Of a stretch of DNA of 58,196 nt, positions 46,689-56,272 are shown one piece after another (within the stretch, counting starts at the first letter, position 1; each line of letters opens with the position of its first letter). The stretch is from Acidobacteriota bacterium (GTDB lineage: Bacteria; Acidobacteriota; Thermoanaerobaculia; UBA5066; Gp7-AA6), in NCBI GenBank assembly GCA_027307335.1, contig DAHUXD010000041.1, positions 1 through 58,196 of the forward strand. Reading direction: 5' to 3'. A program made the translations under genes and the position numbers. Below the pieces are notes generated by a model. The model saw only the letters and a program-made list of their open reading frames with translations, was not told where the DNA came from and ran no database searches.

Positions 46689-49410
46689 CGGTCTTCGCGA
46701 GCCCCTCCGCCCAGTTCACGACGACCGTCAGCGGCTCCGAAGACGGTCCTCCCACCGGGCAGACCACCAGGAACTTCTGGCCGTCCCCCGTCACGTCGAA
46801 CGGGGTGGCCGGAAACAGCTGCGGCCGGGCGACCGGAACCTCGAAGAGCGCCGTGGGCGCTCCGGCCTCGAAGCCCGAGGCTGTCGTCTTGGCCTCCACC
46901 GCCATCATCTTGCCGTCGGGCGAGAGGTAGTAGAGCTCCCGCCCATCCCCGCGCCACCGCGCCTGCGACCCGGTCGAGCGCGAGATCTGCCACTTGCCGC
47001 CCGGCCCCGGAAAAGGCCGGACGTAGATCTCGTACGAGCCGGACTCGTTCGAGCCGTGGGCCTCCCAGCGGCCGTCGGGCGAGATCGAGGGATCGCGCTC
47101 GTCGGCCTCGGTGACGAGCCACGGAGTGACCTTGCGGTCGGCGGCCGAGAAGAGCCCGAGAAAGAACCGCCGGACCGGGCCGGGCTTCAGCTGCGTCACC
47201 AGCATCGAGCGTCCGTCCGGAGCCCAGTCATCCGACCACGCGAGCGTTCCGGGCGAGACGAGCAGCTCGTCGCGGCCAGAGCTTCCGACCTCCCTCTGGC
47301 GGATTTCGTACGCCTCCGACCCCTCCCTGACGTCTCCGCCTCCCCCGCTCACGTCCTTGGAATAGGCGATGCGCCGGCCGTCGCGCGACCAGGTCGGGTT
47401 CTCCGCCCAGGCGCCGTGGACGAGCCGCTGCTCGACGCCGCCGGAGAACTCGACGAGCCAGATCTCCTTGGACATCTCCTGGTTCCACACCTCGACCGCC
47501 GCGCGGGTTCCGTCGGGCGAGAGACGCACGGCGCCGTAGACCCGGGGCTCGCCGGCCGTCCCGAGGCGCCGGCCGCTGCGATCGAACCAGGTCAGGTGCG
47601 CGAGGCCGCGGGCCGTCTCGGCGGTCTGGTAGGCGAGGATGCCGGTGGACGAAACGGTGAAGAAGGCTCCGCCGAGCATGGCGTCGGTGCCGACGCCCTC
47701 CGCGACGCGCACGGGTTCGCCGGCGACCACGAGTCGGGAGGCATCGAACGCCACCGCGACCAGATTCCCCTCGTTGACGAAGAGGATCCGGCCCGCCGGA
47801 TCGTAGACGGGCCGCGAGGCGTACGGAAGCAGCCTCTTCGCGGGTTTGCCCGAGACCGATCCGACCCAGATCGCGCCCCGGCCTCCCTCGTACTTGGGGG
47901 CCTGCCCGACACGCAGGTAGAGGAAGTGATCGCCGTCGGGCAGGAACTGAGGCCAGAACCTTCCGGCGTTCTTGTCCGCGGCGTCGGGAGCGAGCTCTCG
48001 CCCCGTCCCGCCGGCCGCCGGGACCTGCACGAGGGTTCCATCCGGAGAGGCGAAGAGGATCGTTCCCGCCTTCGACCAGGTGCCGCCCGCCGCCATGAAG
48101 AGTCCCGTCCGGCAGAGGACCTCGGGAGAGCTGCCGGCCGCGTCGACCCTCTTGAGCTTGTGGTCGGCGAAGAATCCGATCGTGCGGCTGTCCGGCGACC
48201 AGAACGGCATGCTCCCGTTCTCCGACCCGGCGATCGGCTTCGCCTCGAGCGAGCCCATCGTCCGCAGCCAGAGCCGGCTCTTGCTGGCGCTGTCCGTCGC
48301 CGTGAAGACGATCGAGCGTCCGTCGGGCGAGAGCGCCGGCGGCCCGGCCACCTCCTCCCCCGCGAAGTTGAAGCTCGTTCCGGCAGGGGCCGGGATCGAG
48401 AACCGCAGAGGCTCCAGGCGCGACGCGGGTCTCCGAAGGAGATTCGCGGCAAGCACCGCGGCGGCGATCGCGAGCACGGCAGCCGCGGCCTTCCACGGCG
48501 CAGCCGATCCGGCCCGCCGAGGACCCGGCGAAGGGGCGGCCGCCGATGCCTGCGAGCCCTCGGCGATCCAGCGCAGCTCCCGCCGCAGATCGCCCGCCGA
48601 TTGCCACCGGTCCTCCGGATCCTTCGCCAGGCAGGTCTTCACGATCCGATCGAAAGCGGCGGGAGATGCCGGCTGCACGCTCGACGCAGGCGGCGGCTCG
48701 GCCGACATGATCGCCGTGATGAGCGAGGCCTGGGTCGCGCCCGAGAAGGCCTTCCGTCCCGTCGCCATCTCGTAGAGCACCGCTCCGAACGCGAAGACGT
48801 CCGTCCGACCGTCGGCGGGACGGCCCTCGAGCTGTTCCGGCGCCATGTACTGGAACGTGCCGAGGATCGTGCCCTCCTGCGTGAGCGCGTGCTGGGTCGG
48901 CGCCGCCGTCAGGCCGCCGCCCGGCGCCTCGGGCGCCATCGCCCGCGCGAGGCCGAAGTCGAGGAGCTTCACGCCCGACTTGGTCAGCATGACGTTGCCG
49001 GGTTTGAGATCGCGGTGGACGATCCCCTGGCGGTGCGCCTTGTCGAGCGCGTCGGCGATCTCCTGGCCGAAGCGCAGCGTCTGCTCGAGCGGCAGCGGCC
49101 CCCTCGCGAGGCGGTCCGAGAGCGTCTCGCCGTCGAGCAGCTCCATCACCAGGTACTCGGTCTCGCCCTCGCGTCCGACGTCGTAGAGCGCGCAGATGTG
49201 CGGGTGCGTCAGCTGCGAGATCGTCTTCGCCTCGCGCTCGAACCGCTGTCTCGCCTCCGCCGACGCGGCGAGCGCGGCCGGCAGGACCTTGATCGCCACG
49301 TCGCGGCCGAGACGGGAGTCGCGCGCGCGGTACACCTCGCCCATGCCGCCCGCGCCGAGGGGCGCGACGATCTCGTAGGGGCCGAGGCGAGCTCCGGAGG
49401 ACAGCGTCAC
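46678..49410 (-). CDS. Transmembrane Ser/Thr protein kinase with propeller, array copy 5
   Basis: A 910-residue kinase of the same subgroup as copies 4 and 7 ([37 protein letters not shown]). Lys41, Asp134 and DFG Asp151 are present. A Gly/Pro/Ala linker follows the kinase domain, then the helix [18 protein letters not shown]. Propeller blades include [60 protein letters not shown] and [16 protein letters not shown]. It ends [16 protein letters not shown] 49408-49410 starts the family N-terminus, 16 nt after the stop of copy 6, so both are probably on one transcript. Its 3' end overlaps ispG by 11 nt. Confidence 0.92.
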   Translation of the reverse strand: MTLSSGARLGPYEIVAPLGAGGMGEVYRARDSRLGRDVAIKVLPAALAASAEARQRFEREAKTISQLTHPHICALYDVGREGETEYLVMELLDGETLSDRLARGPLPLEQTLRFGQEIADALDKAHRQGIVHRDLKPGNVMLTKSGVKLLDFGLARAMAPEAPGGGLTAAPTQHALTQEGTILGTFQYMAPEQLEGRPADGRTDVFAFGAVLYEMATGRKAFSGATQASLITAIMSAEPPPASSVQPASPAAFDRIVKTCLAKDPEDRWQSAGDLRRELRWIAEGSQASAAAPSPGPRRAGSAAPWKAAAAVLAIAAAVLAANLLRRPASRLEPLRFSIPAPAGTSFNFAGEEVAGPPALSPDGRSIVFTATDSASKSRLWLRTMGSLEAKPIAGSENGSMPFWSPDSRTIGFFADHKLKRVDAAGSSPEVLCRTGLFMAAGGTWSKAGTILFASPDGTLVQVPAAGGTGRELAPDAADKNAGRFWPQFLPDGDHFLYLRVGQAPKYEGGRGAIWVGSVSGKPAKRLLPYASRPVYDPAGRILFVNEGNLVAVAFDASRLVVAGEPVRVAEGVGTDAMLGGAFFTVSSTGILAYQTAETARGLAHLTWFDRSGRRLGTAGEPRVYGAVRLSPDGTRAAVEVWNQEMSKEIWLVEFSGGVEQRLVHGAWAENPTWSRDGRRIAYSKDVSGGGGDVREGSEAYEIRQREVGSSGRDELLVSPGTLAWSDDWAPDGRSMLVTQLKPGPVRRFFLGLFSAADRKVTPWLVTEADERDPSISPDGRWEAHGSNESGSYEIYVRPFPGPGGKWQISRSTGSQARWRGDGRELYYLSPDGKMMAVEAKTTASGFEAGAPTALFEVPVARPQLFPATPFDVTGDGQKFLVVCPVGGPSSEPLTVVVNWAEGLAKTATP

Positions 49411-49426
49411 GCGATCTCGCTGGCAG

Positions 49427-52114
49427 TCACTTCTTCGCCGGGCCGGCGCTGCGCGAGAGCTCCGCCGGCCAGTTCAGCGCCACGTCGATCCGGTTCGCCG
49501 TTTCGGTCTTCTGAGCGCGGATCAGCACGAACCGCTGGCCATCCGCGGAAACGTCGAAGGGATACAGCGGTGCGCTGCGGACGATGTAGGTCCCGTTGGC
49601 GCGGAAGAGGAGGTGCGGGGTCCCGGCGCGGAACGTGGGGGTCGTCTCGACGTTCACCGCCCACACGTCGCCGCCGTCGCGCAGGAAGAAGATCTCCGTG
49701 CCGCGCCAGACGGGCCAGCCGCCCTTCTCCGTCGTGATCTGCCACTTGCCCGCCGAACCGTCGGTCGGCTGCACGAAGACGTCGCCGATCGCGAAGAGCC
49801 CGGTCCCATAGGCGACGTAGCGGCCGTCGGGCGAGATCGCACTCGCCGAGGCTCCAGAGAGCAGTTCGCGGCCCTTCTCGCCCGGCGAGTCCACCGGCAC
49901 CACCCAGATCCCGACGGTCGGCGACGCGCGCGTCATCGAGACGCGGCGCCCGTCCTGCGACCACGACGTGGGGTATTCCACGCCGCCGACGAGCGAGTCG
50001 AGCACCTCTTCCTGGCCGCTGCCGTCGGCGGCCTTCGTCCAGATCCCCTCCTTGCCGCCGATCACCGACCCGAACGCGATGCGCTTTCCGTCCGGCGACC
50101 AGATCGGCGAGATTCCGGTGCTGTTAAAGGTCAGACGGGTCACGACGTTCGTGGCGAGGTCGGCCACGTACACGTCGTCGTCCGCGCCGCCGCCCGATCC
50201 GATGCAGAAGGCAAGCCGCGTGCCGTCCGGCGAGAACCGCGGCGCCTGGAAAATCCGCGGAGGCAGCGGAACGTCCTTCGCCTGCTGGCTCTTCCGGTCC
50301 ACGAGGACGAGCGTGCGGTCCCTTGGCGCGAATGCTCCCAGCGCGTAGGCGATCGTCCCGTCGCCCGCCGCCGCCAGGTAGGCGGCTCCGCCGGACGGGT
50401 CCCCTCCCACGCGATCGATCACCGGCGCGGCGTCGCCGGTGACGGCCGCCCGGCCCGGATCGAACGGCGCGGCGAAAGCCGTGTTGCCGCGGACGACGAG
50501 GAGCCGGTCGGGCGGCACAAACCGCGGCATGCTGCCGCCCTCGAACGCCTTCGCCCGCTTGCCCGTGGCGAAATCGAGAACGTCGACCTCGGCGGCCTCG
50601 TAGTTCGACGGCGCCCGGGCGGACCCGACCGTGAAGAGAATCCGCTTCCCGCCGGGCAGCGCCTCGGGCCAGCGGTGCGTGCGCTCGCCCTTCGCCGCAT
50701 CGAGCTTCGTGAGCTCCTCGGCTTTTCCCCCGCGCGCGGGGACCCGCCACAGGCCCGCGGTGTACTGCGGGCTGTAGACGATCGTGTCGTCGTCGAGCCA
50801 CACGCCGCCGCGCGGGTTCGGGATGTCGGCCAGCGCGACGGGGGAGCCGCCCTCGACCAGGATCTTCTTGAGCTTGCCTTCCTGAAAGTATGCGACCCAG
50901 TGCCCGTCCGGCGAGAAGAAGGGACCCTTGGCATCCCCGGTGCCCTCGATGGGCCGCGCCTCGGCATCGCCGAAGGAACGGACGTAGAGCTTCGAGGCGC
51001 CCTCCTTCTCACCGACCGCGACGAGCTGGCGCCCGTCCCGCGACAGCGCGAAGACCGGACTGTCGTCGTACGGCAGCGAGACGCCGGCGGGCAGCATGAT
51101 CGAGAGGCGCGTCGGACCGGCGGCACGGGAGGGCGCGGCGGTTCCGAGCGCGCGCCACCATCCGACGGCGGCAAGCACGAGGAGCGCCGCCGCGATCGCC
51201 GGCCAGAGCGCGGAGGGGCGAGCCACGGTCGGGGGGGCCGAAGACGTCGTGCCGATGACCGCCTCCGTCTCGTCCATCGCGATGCGCGCGTCCGCGACGT
51301 CGTGGAACCGCGTCTTGAGATCCCGGTCGAGGCAGCGCTTGAGCACGCGCCGCACGGACGGCGGCGTCTCGCGCGGCAGCGCCGACCAGTCGACGTCCGC
51401 GCGCAGCACCGCCGCCAGCGTGTCCGAGATGGTCTCGCCCTCGAATGCCTTCCGTCCCGTCAGCATCTCGTACACGACCGCGCCGAACGCCCAGATGTCC
51501 GACCGCTTGTCGACGGAGCGACCGCGCGCCTGCTCGGGAGACATGTACGCCGCCGTCCCGATGACGACTCCGGCCTGCGTCGCCGCGGCGGTGATCGTCG
51601 GCGACTGCGTCGCGTCGGGCGACGAGGGATCGCCCGCCACCGCCTTCGCCAGGCCGAAGTCGAGCACCTTGACCTTGCCCTGCGGCGTGATCTTCACGTT
51701 CGCGGGCTTCAGGTCCCGGTGGACGATGCCCCTCTCGTGCGCCGCCTCGAGCGCGTCCGCGATCTGCCGCGCGAAATCGAGCGCTTCGTCGACGGGCAGC
51801 GGCCCGCGCGCGATCCGCTCCGCGAGCGTCTCGCCGTCCACCAGTTCGAGGACCAATGCGTCGACGCCGTCCGCTTCCTCGACGCCGTAGATGTGCGCGA
51901 CGTTGGGGTGCGCGAGCGAGGCGAGCACCTGGGCCTCCCGCCGGAAGCGCGCCAGGCGCTCGGCGTCGGCGGCAAACGCGGCCGGCAGCACCTTGATCGC
52001 GACGTCGCGCCCGAGTTTGGCGTCTCGAGCGCGATAGACCTCGCCCATCCCGCCCGCTCCGAGCGGCGACAGGATTTCGTAGGGTCCGAGCCTGGTTCCG
52101 GCGGAGAGAGTCAT
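49427..52114 (-). CDS. Transmembrane Ser/Thr protein kinase with propeller, array copy 6 (distinct subgroup)
   Basis: An 895-residue kinase that differs from the others in its kinase domain: VLASLAHPNVAHIYGVEE, HRDLKPANVKI, YMSPEQARGRSVDKRSDIWAFG and a DWSALPRETPPSVRRVLKRCL segment, features of a widespread subgroup in Acidobacteriota and Myxococcota. Lys41, Asp134 and DFG Asp152 are present. Membrane helix ALWPAIAAALLVLAAVGWW. Blades include FFSPDGHWVAYFQEGKLKKI, RFSPDGTRLAFCIGS, IWSPDGKRIAFGS and ISPDGRYVAYGTG. The tail FDVSADGQRFVLI then IDVALNWPAEL matches copies 4 and 5, so the outer domain groups with them while the kinase does not. Start is ATG 52112-52114; the 142-aa gene ends 51 nt upstream. 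Confidence 0.92.
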   Translation of the reverse strand: MTLSAGTRLGPYEILSPLGAGGMGEVYRARDAKLGRDVAIKVLPAAFAADAERLARFRREAQVLASLAHPNVAHIYGVEEADGVDALVLELVDGETLAERIARGPLPVDEALDFARQIADALEAAHERGIVHRDLKPANVKITPQGKVKVLDFGLAKAVAGDPSSPDATQSPTITAAATQAGVVIGTAAYMSPEQARGRSVDKRSDIWAFGAVVYEMLTGRKAFEGETISDTLAAVLRADVDWSALPRETPPSVRRVLKRCLDRDLKTRFHDVADARIAMDETEAVIGTTSSAPPTVARPSALWPAIAAALLVLAAVGWWRALGTAAPSRAAGPTRLSIMLPAGVSLPYDDSPVFALSRDGRQLVAVGEKEGASKLYVRSFGDAEARPIEGTGDAKGPFFSPDGHWVAYFQEGKLKKILVEGGSPVALADIPNPRGGVWLDDDTIVYSPQYTAGLWRVPARGGKAEELTKLDAAKGERTHRWPEALPGGKRILFTVGSARAPSNYEAAEVDVLDFATGKRAKAFEGGSMPRFVPPDRLLVVRGNTAFAAPFDPGRAAVTGDAAPVIDRVGGDPSGGAAYLAAAGDGTIAYALGAFAPRDRTLVLVDRKSQQAKDVPLPPRIFQAPRFSPDGTRLAFCIGSGGGADDDVYVADLATNVVTRLTFNSTGISPIWSPDGKRIAFGSVIGGKEGIWTKAADGSGQEEVLDSLVGGVEYPTSWSQDGRRVSMTRASPTVGIWVVPVDSPGEKGRELLSGASASAISPDGRYVAYGTGLFAIGDVFVQPTDGSAGKWQITTEKGGWPVWRGTEIFFLRDGGDVWAVNVETTPTFRAGTPHLLFRANGTYIVRSAPLYPFDVSADGQRFVLIRAQKTETANRIDVALNWPAELSRSAGPAKK

Positions 52115-52165
52115 CCGGTTCCGCGATTCTCTCGCGAGGCCCCGTACCGGGAAAGACCTTTCCCG

Positions 52166-52594
52166 TTATGCCGCGGAGACGGATTCCCAGCGCTCGCCGT
52201 AGCAGCCGGCGAGGAGCTCGGGGCTGTGCACGGGCCGCAGGCTCTCGCGGCCCATCACGCTTCCGCGGATCACGAGGACCTCGCGGACGCGGCTCGTCAA
52301 GACACGATTGCCGAACTCGATGTGGAGGCCGCACGCCGCGACGATGTCGTTCTTGATCACGCTGCCGCCCCAGGTGCATCCCGCGATCGAGAGGCGCACG
52401 GGCGACATGTGCTGCCGGTCGAACCAGCCGCCGCGCACGAGGTAGGTGGAGTTCTCGAGGACCTGGATCGAGTAGACCGAGTTCTCCGTCATCACGACCA
52501 CGTAGTCGCCGCTGCCGAGCTCGCGCTTCGTCGCGGGCTGCGAAACGCCCACCTGATCCAGGATCGCGTTGACGGTGCGGAAACGGCCGATCAA
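52166..52594 (-). CDS. Hypothetical 142-aa protein inside the kinase array
   Basis: I do not recognise this protein. It has no signal peptide or membrane helix. The N-terminus (MIGRFRTVNAILDQVGVS) looks helical and the centre is beta-rich with alternating hydrophobic residues (GDYVVVMTENSVYSIQVLENSTYLVRG, split by short turns), then RLSIAGCTWGGS and a C-terminal SPELLAGCYGERW. Three Cys are spread through it. The start is TTG 52592-52594, supported by AGGTGG at 52602-52607, seven nt upstream. It is on the same strand as the kinases, with 51 nt to copy 6 downstream and 177 nt to copy 7 upstream, so it may be a substrate or accessory of one of them. Confidence 0.65.
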   Translation of the reverse strand: MIGRFRTVNAILDQVGVSQPATKRELGSGDYVVVMTENSVYSIQVLENSTYLVRGGWFDRQHMSPVRLSIAGCTWGGSVIKNDIVAACGLHIEFGNRVLTSRVREVLVIRGSVMGRESLRPVHSPELLAGCYGERWESVSAA

Positions 52595-52771
52595 GGTACG
52601 ACCACCTCGGTATCCCTATTGTCGCTCACTCCGGCCGCGAAAAGGGCGGCGGCGTCGCCGGAGAGTGCGCCGTGCCGCGCGTCGAGCGAACATTGCAACC
52701 GCCGGGCCATCGTTCCTTCCCGGAGCTCATAAGAAAATCCCGGGGAGTCGTCCCTCGCCCGGTGCTCCCTG

Positions 52772-55462
52772 TCACTTCGGGAGGCCGGCCGTCCAGTTCG
52801 TGATCAGGCCGACGCGGACCGATCGGGACGTCTCCGGTGGCACCGCGAGCAGCCAACCCGTGTTGTCGGGCAGGGCGGCGATCGCGCCAAACGTCGTCGG
52901 CGCACGGAACAGCTTCGTCGGGGTCCCGAAGCCGACACCCGTGGCGCCCGGTTTCATCTCGACGGAGAACACGTCGCTGTCCGCGTTGGCGTAGAGCAGC
53001 TCCAGACCGATGGGCGCAAAACCGCCGCCGCTCACGCCGTCCGTCGACACCTGCCACCGGCCGCCGCCGGGCCCCGGGAACGGCACGACGTAGAGCTCCT
53101 GCCGCCCGGACTCGTCCGAGATGTACGACAGCCACTTGCCGTCGGGCGAGAACGTGGGGTTGATCTCGTCGGACTCCGTCGCGGCCAGCGCGTAGGGCTT
53201 CGCTCCCGGGTCGGTCGGAACGATCCAGATGTCTCCCTTCTGGCCGCTTCCCCCGACAGCCCTCGTCGCGACCGCGAGGAATCGGCCGTCCTTCGACCAG
53301 TCGCCGGGAGTCGTCAGCGAGTTCTTGATGAAGAAGAGCCTCTGCTCCGGGCCGCCGGACGCGGGCATCACGCAGACGCTCGTGGCCCGTTCCTCGTATT
53401 TCGTGTATGTGATGCGGGTCCCGTCGGGAGACCAGACGGGCTGATCCATTCCGGCGCCGGTTCCGAGCCGCGCGCGTGCGCCGCGCTCGTCCGCAATCCA
53501 GAGCGCCGGGAGGCCGGTCGCCGGGTCGGCGATTCCGGCGGCGATCCGCTTACCGTCGGGTGATACCGCGAGGCTGGAGTATTCAGCGGGATCGCCGAAC
53601 GGATCGCCGAGCTTTCCGGCTCGGTCGATCCTGCGCAGTGGCATCTTCGAGCCGGCTCCGGTACCGGCGGCGTACAGCAGAACGCCGTTCCCCGAAGCGG
53701 CGAAGCCGCCCCGAAAGTAGCCCGCCTCGTACTGCACGCCACTCGCGATCGGCGCCGCCTCACCGGAGAGCCGCCCCCCGGAAGGATCGAAGCGCTGCGC
53801 CATCAGAATGCCGTCGCGCACGGAGAGGAGGAACCCGGAGGCATAGACCACGTTGGAGCGGGCCTGCATCACCTCGGTCTTCTCCTTCGAGTCGAGCGAG
53901 CCGAGGAAGATCGCGTTCGCCTCGCTCTTCGTTCCCTCGCCGTGAGACCCGGCCATGTAGAGGAAGTGCCGGCCGTCCGGGAGGAACGTCACCCAGCGAT
54001 GCGTCGTCTCGCGCCGCCCCGCATCGAGCGTCGTGACCGCGACGGGTTTGCCTCCCGCTGCGGGAACCCGATGAATGCCGGTCGTCGTGTCCGGAGAGAA
54101 GAGGATCACGCCGTCCTTGTTCCAGCCGCCGGGACGCCCGGTGTCGGCGTCGCAGATCGCGAGCGCCGGGCCGCCTGAGAGGTCGACCTTCTGGAGTTTG
54201 TGATCGGCGAAGAAGGCGATGAACCTGCTGTCCGGCGACCAGAACGGAAACGTCGCACCCTCGGTGCCGGCGAGGCGGTGCGGCGCGGGCTCGGAGAGAG
54301 ACTGGACCCAGAGCACCGGCTTTCCGTCTGCCTCCTTCGTGGCGTACGTCGCGAGGCGCCCGTCGGGAGAGATCGTGAGGGAGCCGGAAGACTCTCCGGT
54401 GACGTCGAAATCGGCCTTCTCGGGAGGCAGAAGGAAGGCGCGCATGCGTTCCACCGGCCTCGGCGCCCGGCGGACGTAACCGAACCCCGCGAGCAGCGCG
54501 GCGACGAGCGCCGCCGCGGCGACGGACCACGCGAGCCTCTCCCGGTTCTTGCGCCGCGCGATCAACGGCGCCGGGAGGCCCGCCTGCGAGCCGCCCTCGG
54601 CGATCCACTGCAGCTGGAGCTTGACGTCGTGCGCCGTCTGGAATCGGTCCTCGGGATCCTTCGCCAGGCAGGTCTTGACCACCCGGTTCAACGCCGGCGG
54701 CATCATCGGCGAGATCTCGGAGATGGCGGTCGGGTCGTCGCGCAGGATCGAGCCGATCAGCGACGCCTGGCTCGACCCGGTGAACGCCTTCCTGCCCGTC
54801 GCCATCTCGTAGAGGACGGCGCCGAACGCGAAGATGTCGCTCCGGCCGTCCGCCTCCTTGCCCTCGAGCTGCTCGGGCGCCATGTACTGGAACGTCCCGA
54901 GCACCGTGCCGCGCTCGGTCAGCGGCTGACTCGCCTGCATCTCGGTGGCGAGGCGCGAGACGGTCGAGATCGTCGCCGCCGGTCCGGCGTGGAACTTCGC
55001 CAGGCCGAAGTCGAGGAGCTTCACGCCTCCCTTCGTCAGCATCACGTTGCCGGGCTTCAGGTCCCGGTGGACGATCCCCTGCCGGTGCGCCTTGTCGAGG
55101 GCGTCGGCGATCTCGATGCCGTAACGCAGCAGCTGCTCGGTCGGCAGCGGCCCCTTCGCGAGGCGGTCCGCGAGCGACTCGCCCTCGAGGTACTCCATGA
55201 CGAGGAACTCGGTCTCGCCCTCGCGGCCGACGTCGTACAGCGCGCAGATGTGCGGGTGCGTGATCTGCGAGATCGTCTTCGCCTCGCGCTCGAAGCGCTG
55301 GCGCATTTCCTCGGAGGACGAGAGGTGCGGCGGCAGGACCTTGATCGCGACCGTGCGCTCGAGCCGGGAGTCGCGCGCCTTGTAGACCTCGCCCATGCCG
55401 CCGGCGCCGAGCGCCGACTGGATCTCGTAGGGACCGAGCTTCGTCCCCGCGTTCAGCGCCAT
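52772..55462 (-). CDS. Transmembrane Ser/Thr protein kinase with propeller, array copy 7
   Basis: An 896-residue kinase, closest to copy 5 in the kinase domain ([60 protein letters not shown]). Lys41, Asp134 and DFG Asp151 are present. The helix is LAWSVAAAALVAALLAGFGY. Blades: TISPDGRLATYAT, FWSPDSRFIAFFADHKLQKV, AVSPDGKRIAAGI, VWSPDGTRITYTKYEER, TFSPDGKWLSYISDESGRQE. It ends RVGLITNWTAGLPK. ATG 55460-55462 is one nt after the nucleotidyltransferase stop, so it is most likely co-transcribed with that pair and with copy 8. Confidence 0.92.
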   Translation of the reverse strand: MALNAGTKLGPYEIQSALGAGGMGEVYKARDSRLERTVAIKVLPPHLSSSEEMRQRFEREAKTISQITHPHICALYDVGREGETEFLVMEYLEGESLADRLAKGPLPTEQLLRYGIEIADALDKAHRQGIVHRDLKPGNVMLTKGGVKLLDFGLAKFHAGPAATISTVSRLATEMQASQPLTERGTVLGTFQYMAPEQLEGKEADGRSDIFAFGAVLYEMATGRKAFTGSSQASLIGSILRDDPTAISEISPMMPPALNRVVKTCLAKDPEDRFQTAHDVKLQLQWIAEGGSQAGLPAPLIARRKNRERLAWSVAAAALVAALLAGFGYVRRAPRPVERMRAFLLPPEKADFDVTGESSGSLTISPDGRLATYATKEADGKPVLWVQSLSEPAPHRLAGTEGATFPFWSPDSRFIAFFADHKLQKVDLSGGPALAICDADTGRPGGWNKDGVILFSPDTTTGIHRVPAAGGKPVAVTTLDAGRRETTHRWVTFLPDGRHFLYMAGSHGEGTKSEANAIFLGSLDSKEKTEVMQARSNVVYASGFLLSVRDGILMAQRFDPSGGRLSGEAAPIASGVQYEAGYFRGGFAASGNGVLLYAAGTGAGSKMPLRRIDRAGKLGDPFGDPAEYSSLAVSPDGKRIAAGIADPATGLPALWIADERGARARLGTGAGMDQPVWSPDGTRITYTKYEERATSVCVMPASGGPEQRLFFIKNSLTTPGDWSKDGRFLAVATRAVGGSGQKGDIWIVPTDPGAKPYALAATESDEINPTFSPDGKWLSYISDESGRQELYVVPFPGPGGGRWQVSTDGVSGGGFAPIGLELLYANADSDVFSVEMKPGATGVGFGTPTKLFRAPTTFGAIAALPDNTGWLLAVPPETSRSVRVGLITNWTAGLPK

Positions 55463-55463
55463 G

Positions 55464-56003
55464 TCAGGCTTCGCCCCGGCGCAATCGCGCCCAGAGCGCG
55501 TCGGCCTCCGGGGGCAGGTCGATCAGGCGAGACTGGACGTCCCGCGCGAGAGCCAGGCGATCGCTCGCCGCCGCGAGCAGCTGCTCCACGTCCCAGGAAT
55601 CCTGCGAACCGCCGGCATAGAGCTTCAGAAGGATTAGGTCGGCGGCCGTCGCGACCGGGACCTTCAGCTCCCCGAGGTCCAGCGAAGTCGCGCGATCGAG
55701 CACGCCCTTCTGCCAGGAGGCCCGGCCGACGACGAGGTCCACCGGCGCTTCGCCTTCCGCGTCGAAGCGCACGACGCCGGCGAGCGGATCCTCCGCGTCG
55801 CCGCGCCGAACGTCCGCGCGGAGGCCTTCGGCCGAGAGGGGTCTCCAGAAGGAACCGGCGAGCACCGTGTCCGCCGTCGTCAGGAGATCGAGATCGAGCG
55901 TCGAGCGGCCGACGCCGTGCGCGGCCATGGCGCCGGCGCCGATGAGCGCGTAGGGAACCCGGGCGGATTCGAGCGCCGAGGCCACGATGCGGAGCAGCTT
56001 CAA
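55464..56003 (-). CDS. Nucleotidyltransferase (AbiEii/DUF6036-like), possible toxin
   Basis: A 179-residue protein with the minimal nucleotidyltransferase motif: IGAGAMAAHGVGRSTLDLDLLTT carries Asp37 and Asp39, and PVDLVVG supplies the third carboxylate (Asp89). DLILLKLYAGGSQDSWDVEQLL is a typical C-terminal element. Relatives include AbiEii-type toxins and tRNA-targeting nucleotidyltransferases, but also plain nucleotide-transfer enzymes. I start at TTG 56001-56003 because it overlaps the partner's stop (TTGA) and fits the fold; an upstream in-frame reading to 56093 would overlap the partner by 94 nt. The gene ends one nt before kinase copy 7. Confidence 0.7.
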   Translation of the reverse strand: MKLLRIVASALESARVPYALIGAGAMAAHGVGRSTLDLDLLTTADTVLAGSFWRPLSAEGLRADVRRGDAEDPLAGVVRFDAEGEAPVDLVVGRASWQKGVLDRATSLDLGELKVPVATAADLILLKLYAGGSQDSWDVEQLLAAASDRLALARDVQSRLIDLPPEADALWARLRRGEA

Positions 56004-56221
56004 TCGCGGTCCGGCGTCGCGCTTCGGCTCGGACGTCTCCCCGAGCGCCGCCCGGCCTCCAGGACCCGTCTCGCCGTGCGCGCATCCACGCATCGGGCGC
56101 GGGAGTAGGTCTCCACGTCGCGGCGCCCGAGGGCGAGGGCCGTCTCGAGCCGTTCGCGCACCGACAGACGGGCGAATCTCTCGAGAAGCTCCGTCCGAAG
56201 CTCGTCGCCGACGGGGCTCAT
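56000..56221 (-). CDS. Small partner of the nucleotidyltransferase, putative antitoxin
   Basis: A 73-residue, strongly charged protein: ELRTELLERFARLSVRERLETALALGRRDVETYSRA, then a helix ending in Arg/Ser-rich residues. I cannot assign a family; the middle (VDARTARRVLEAGRR) looks like a possible helix-turn-helix. It overlaps the nucleotidyltransferase start (TTGA), a layout like antitoxin-toxin pairs. ATG 56219-56221 follows a TATACT box at 56228-56233 by six nt, which suggests a leaderless message with its own promoter. Confidence 0.6.
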   Translation of the reverse strand: MSPVGDELRTELLERFARLSVRERLETALALGRRDVETYSRARCVDARTARRVLEAGRRSGRRPSRSATPDRD

Positions 56222-56227
56222 CGAGTC

Positions 56228-56233
56228 AGTATA
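56228..56233 (-). promoter_or_regulatory. -10-like TATACT upstream of the 73-aa gene
   Basis: TATACT on the minus strand ends six nt before the ATG, so transcription would begin at or next to the start codon. No clear -35 is visible. The same spacing occurs at vapB. Confidence 0.45.
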
Positions 56234-56272
56234 TCGAGGGGACCGCCGCGCCGTTCACGTCGGCCGCCAGGC

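Noticed and set aside
55464-56221. Firm call as an AbiE phage-defence system
   Set aside because: The nucleotidyltransferase motif fits, but the partner is far smaller than AbiEi and lacks a recognisable AbiEi domain; no other defence genes are near.
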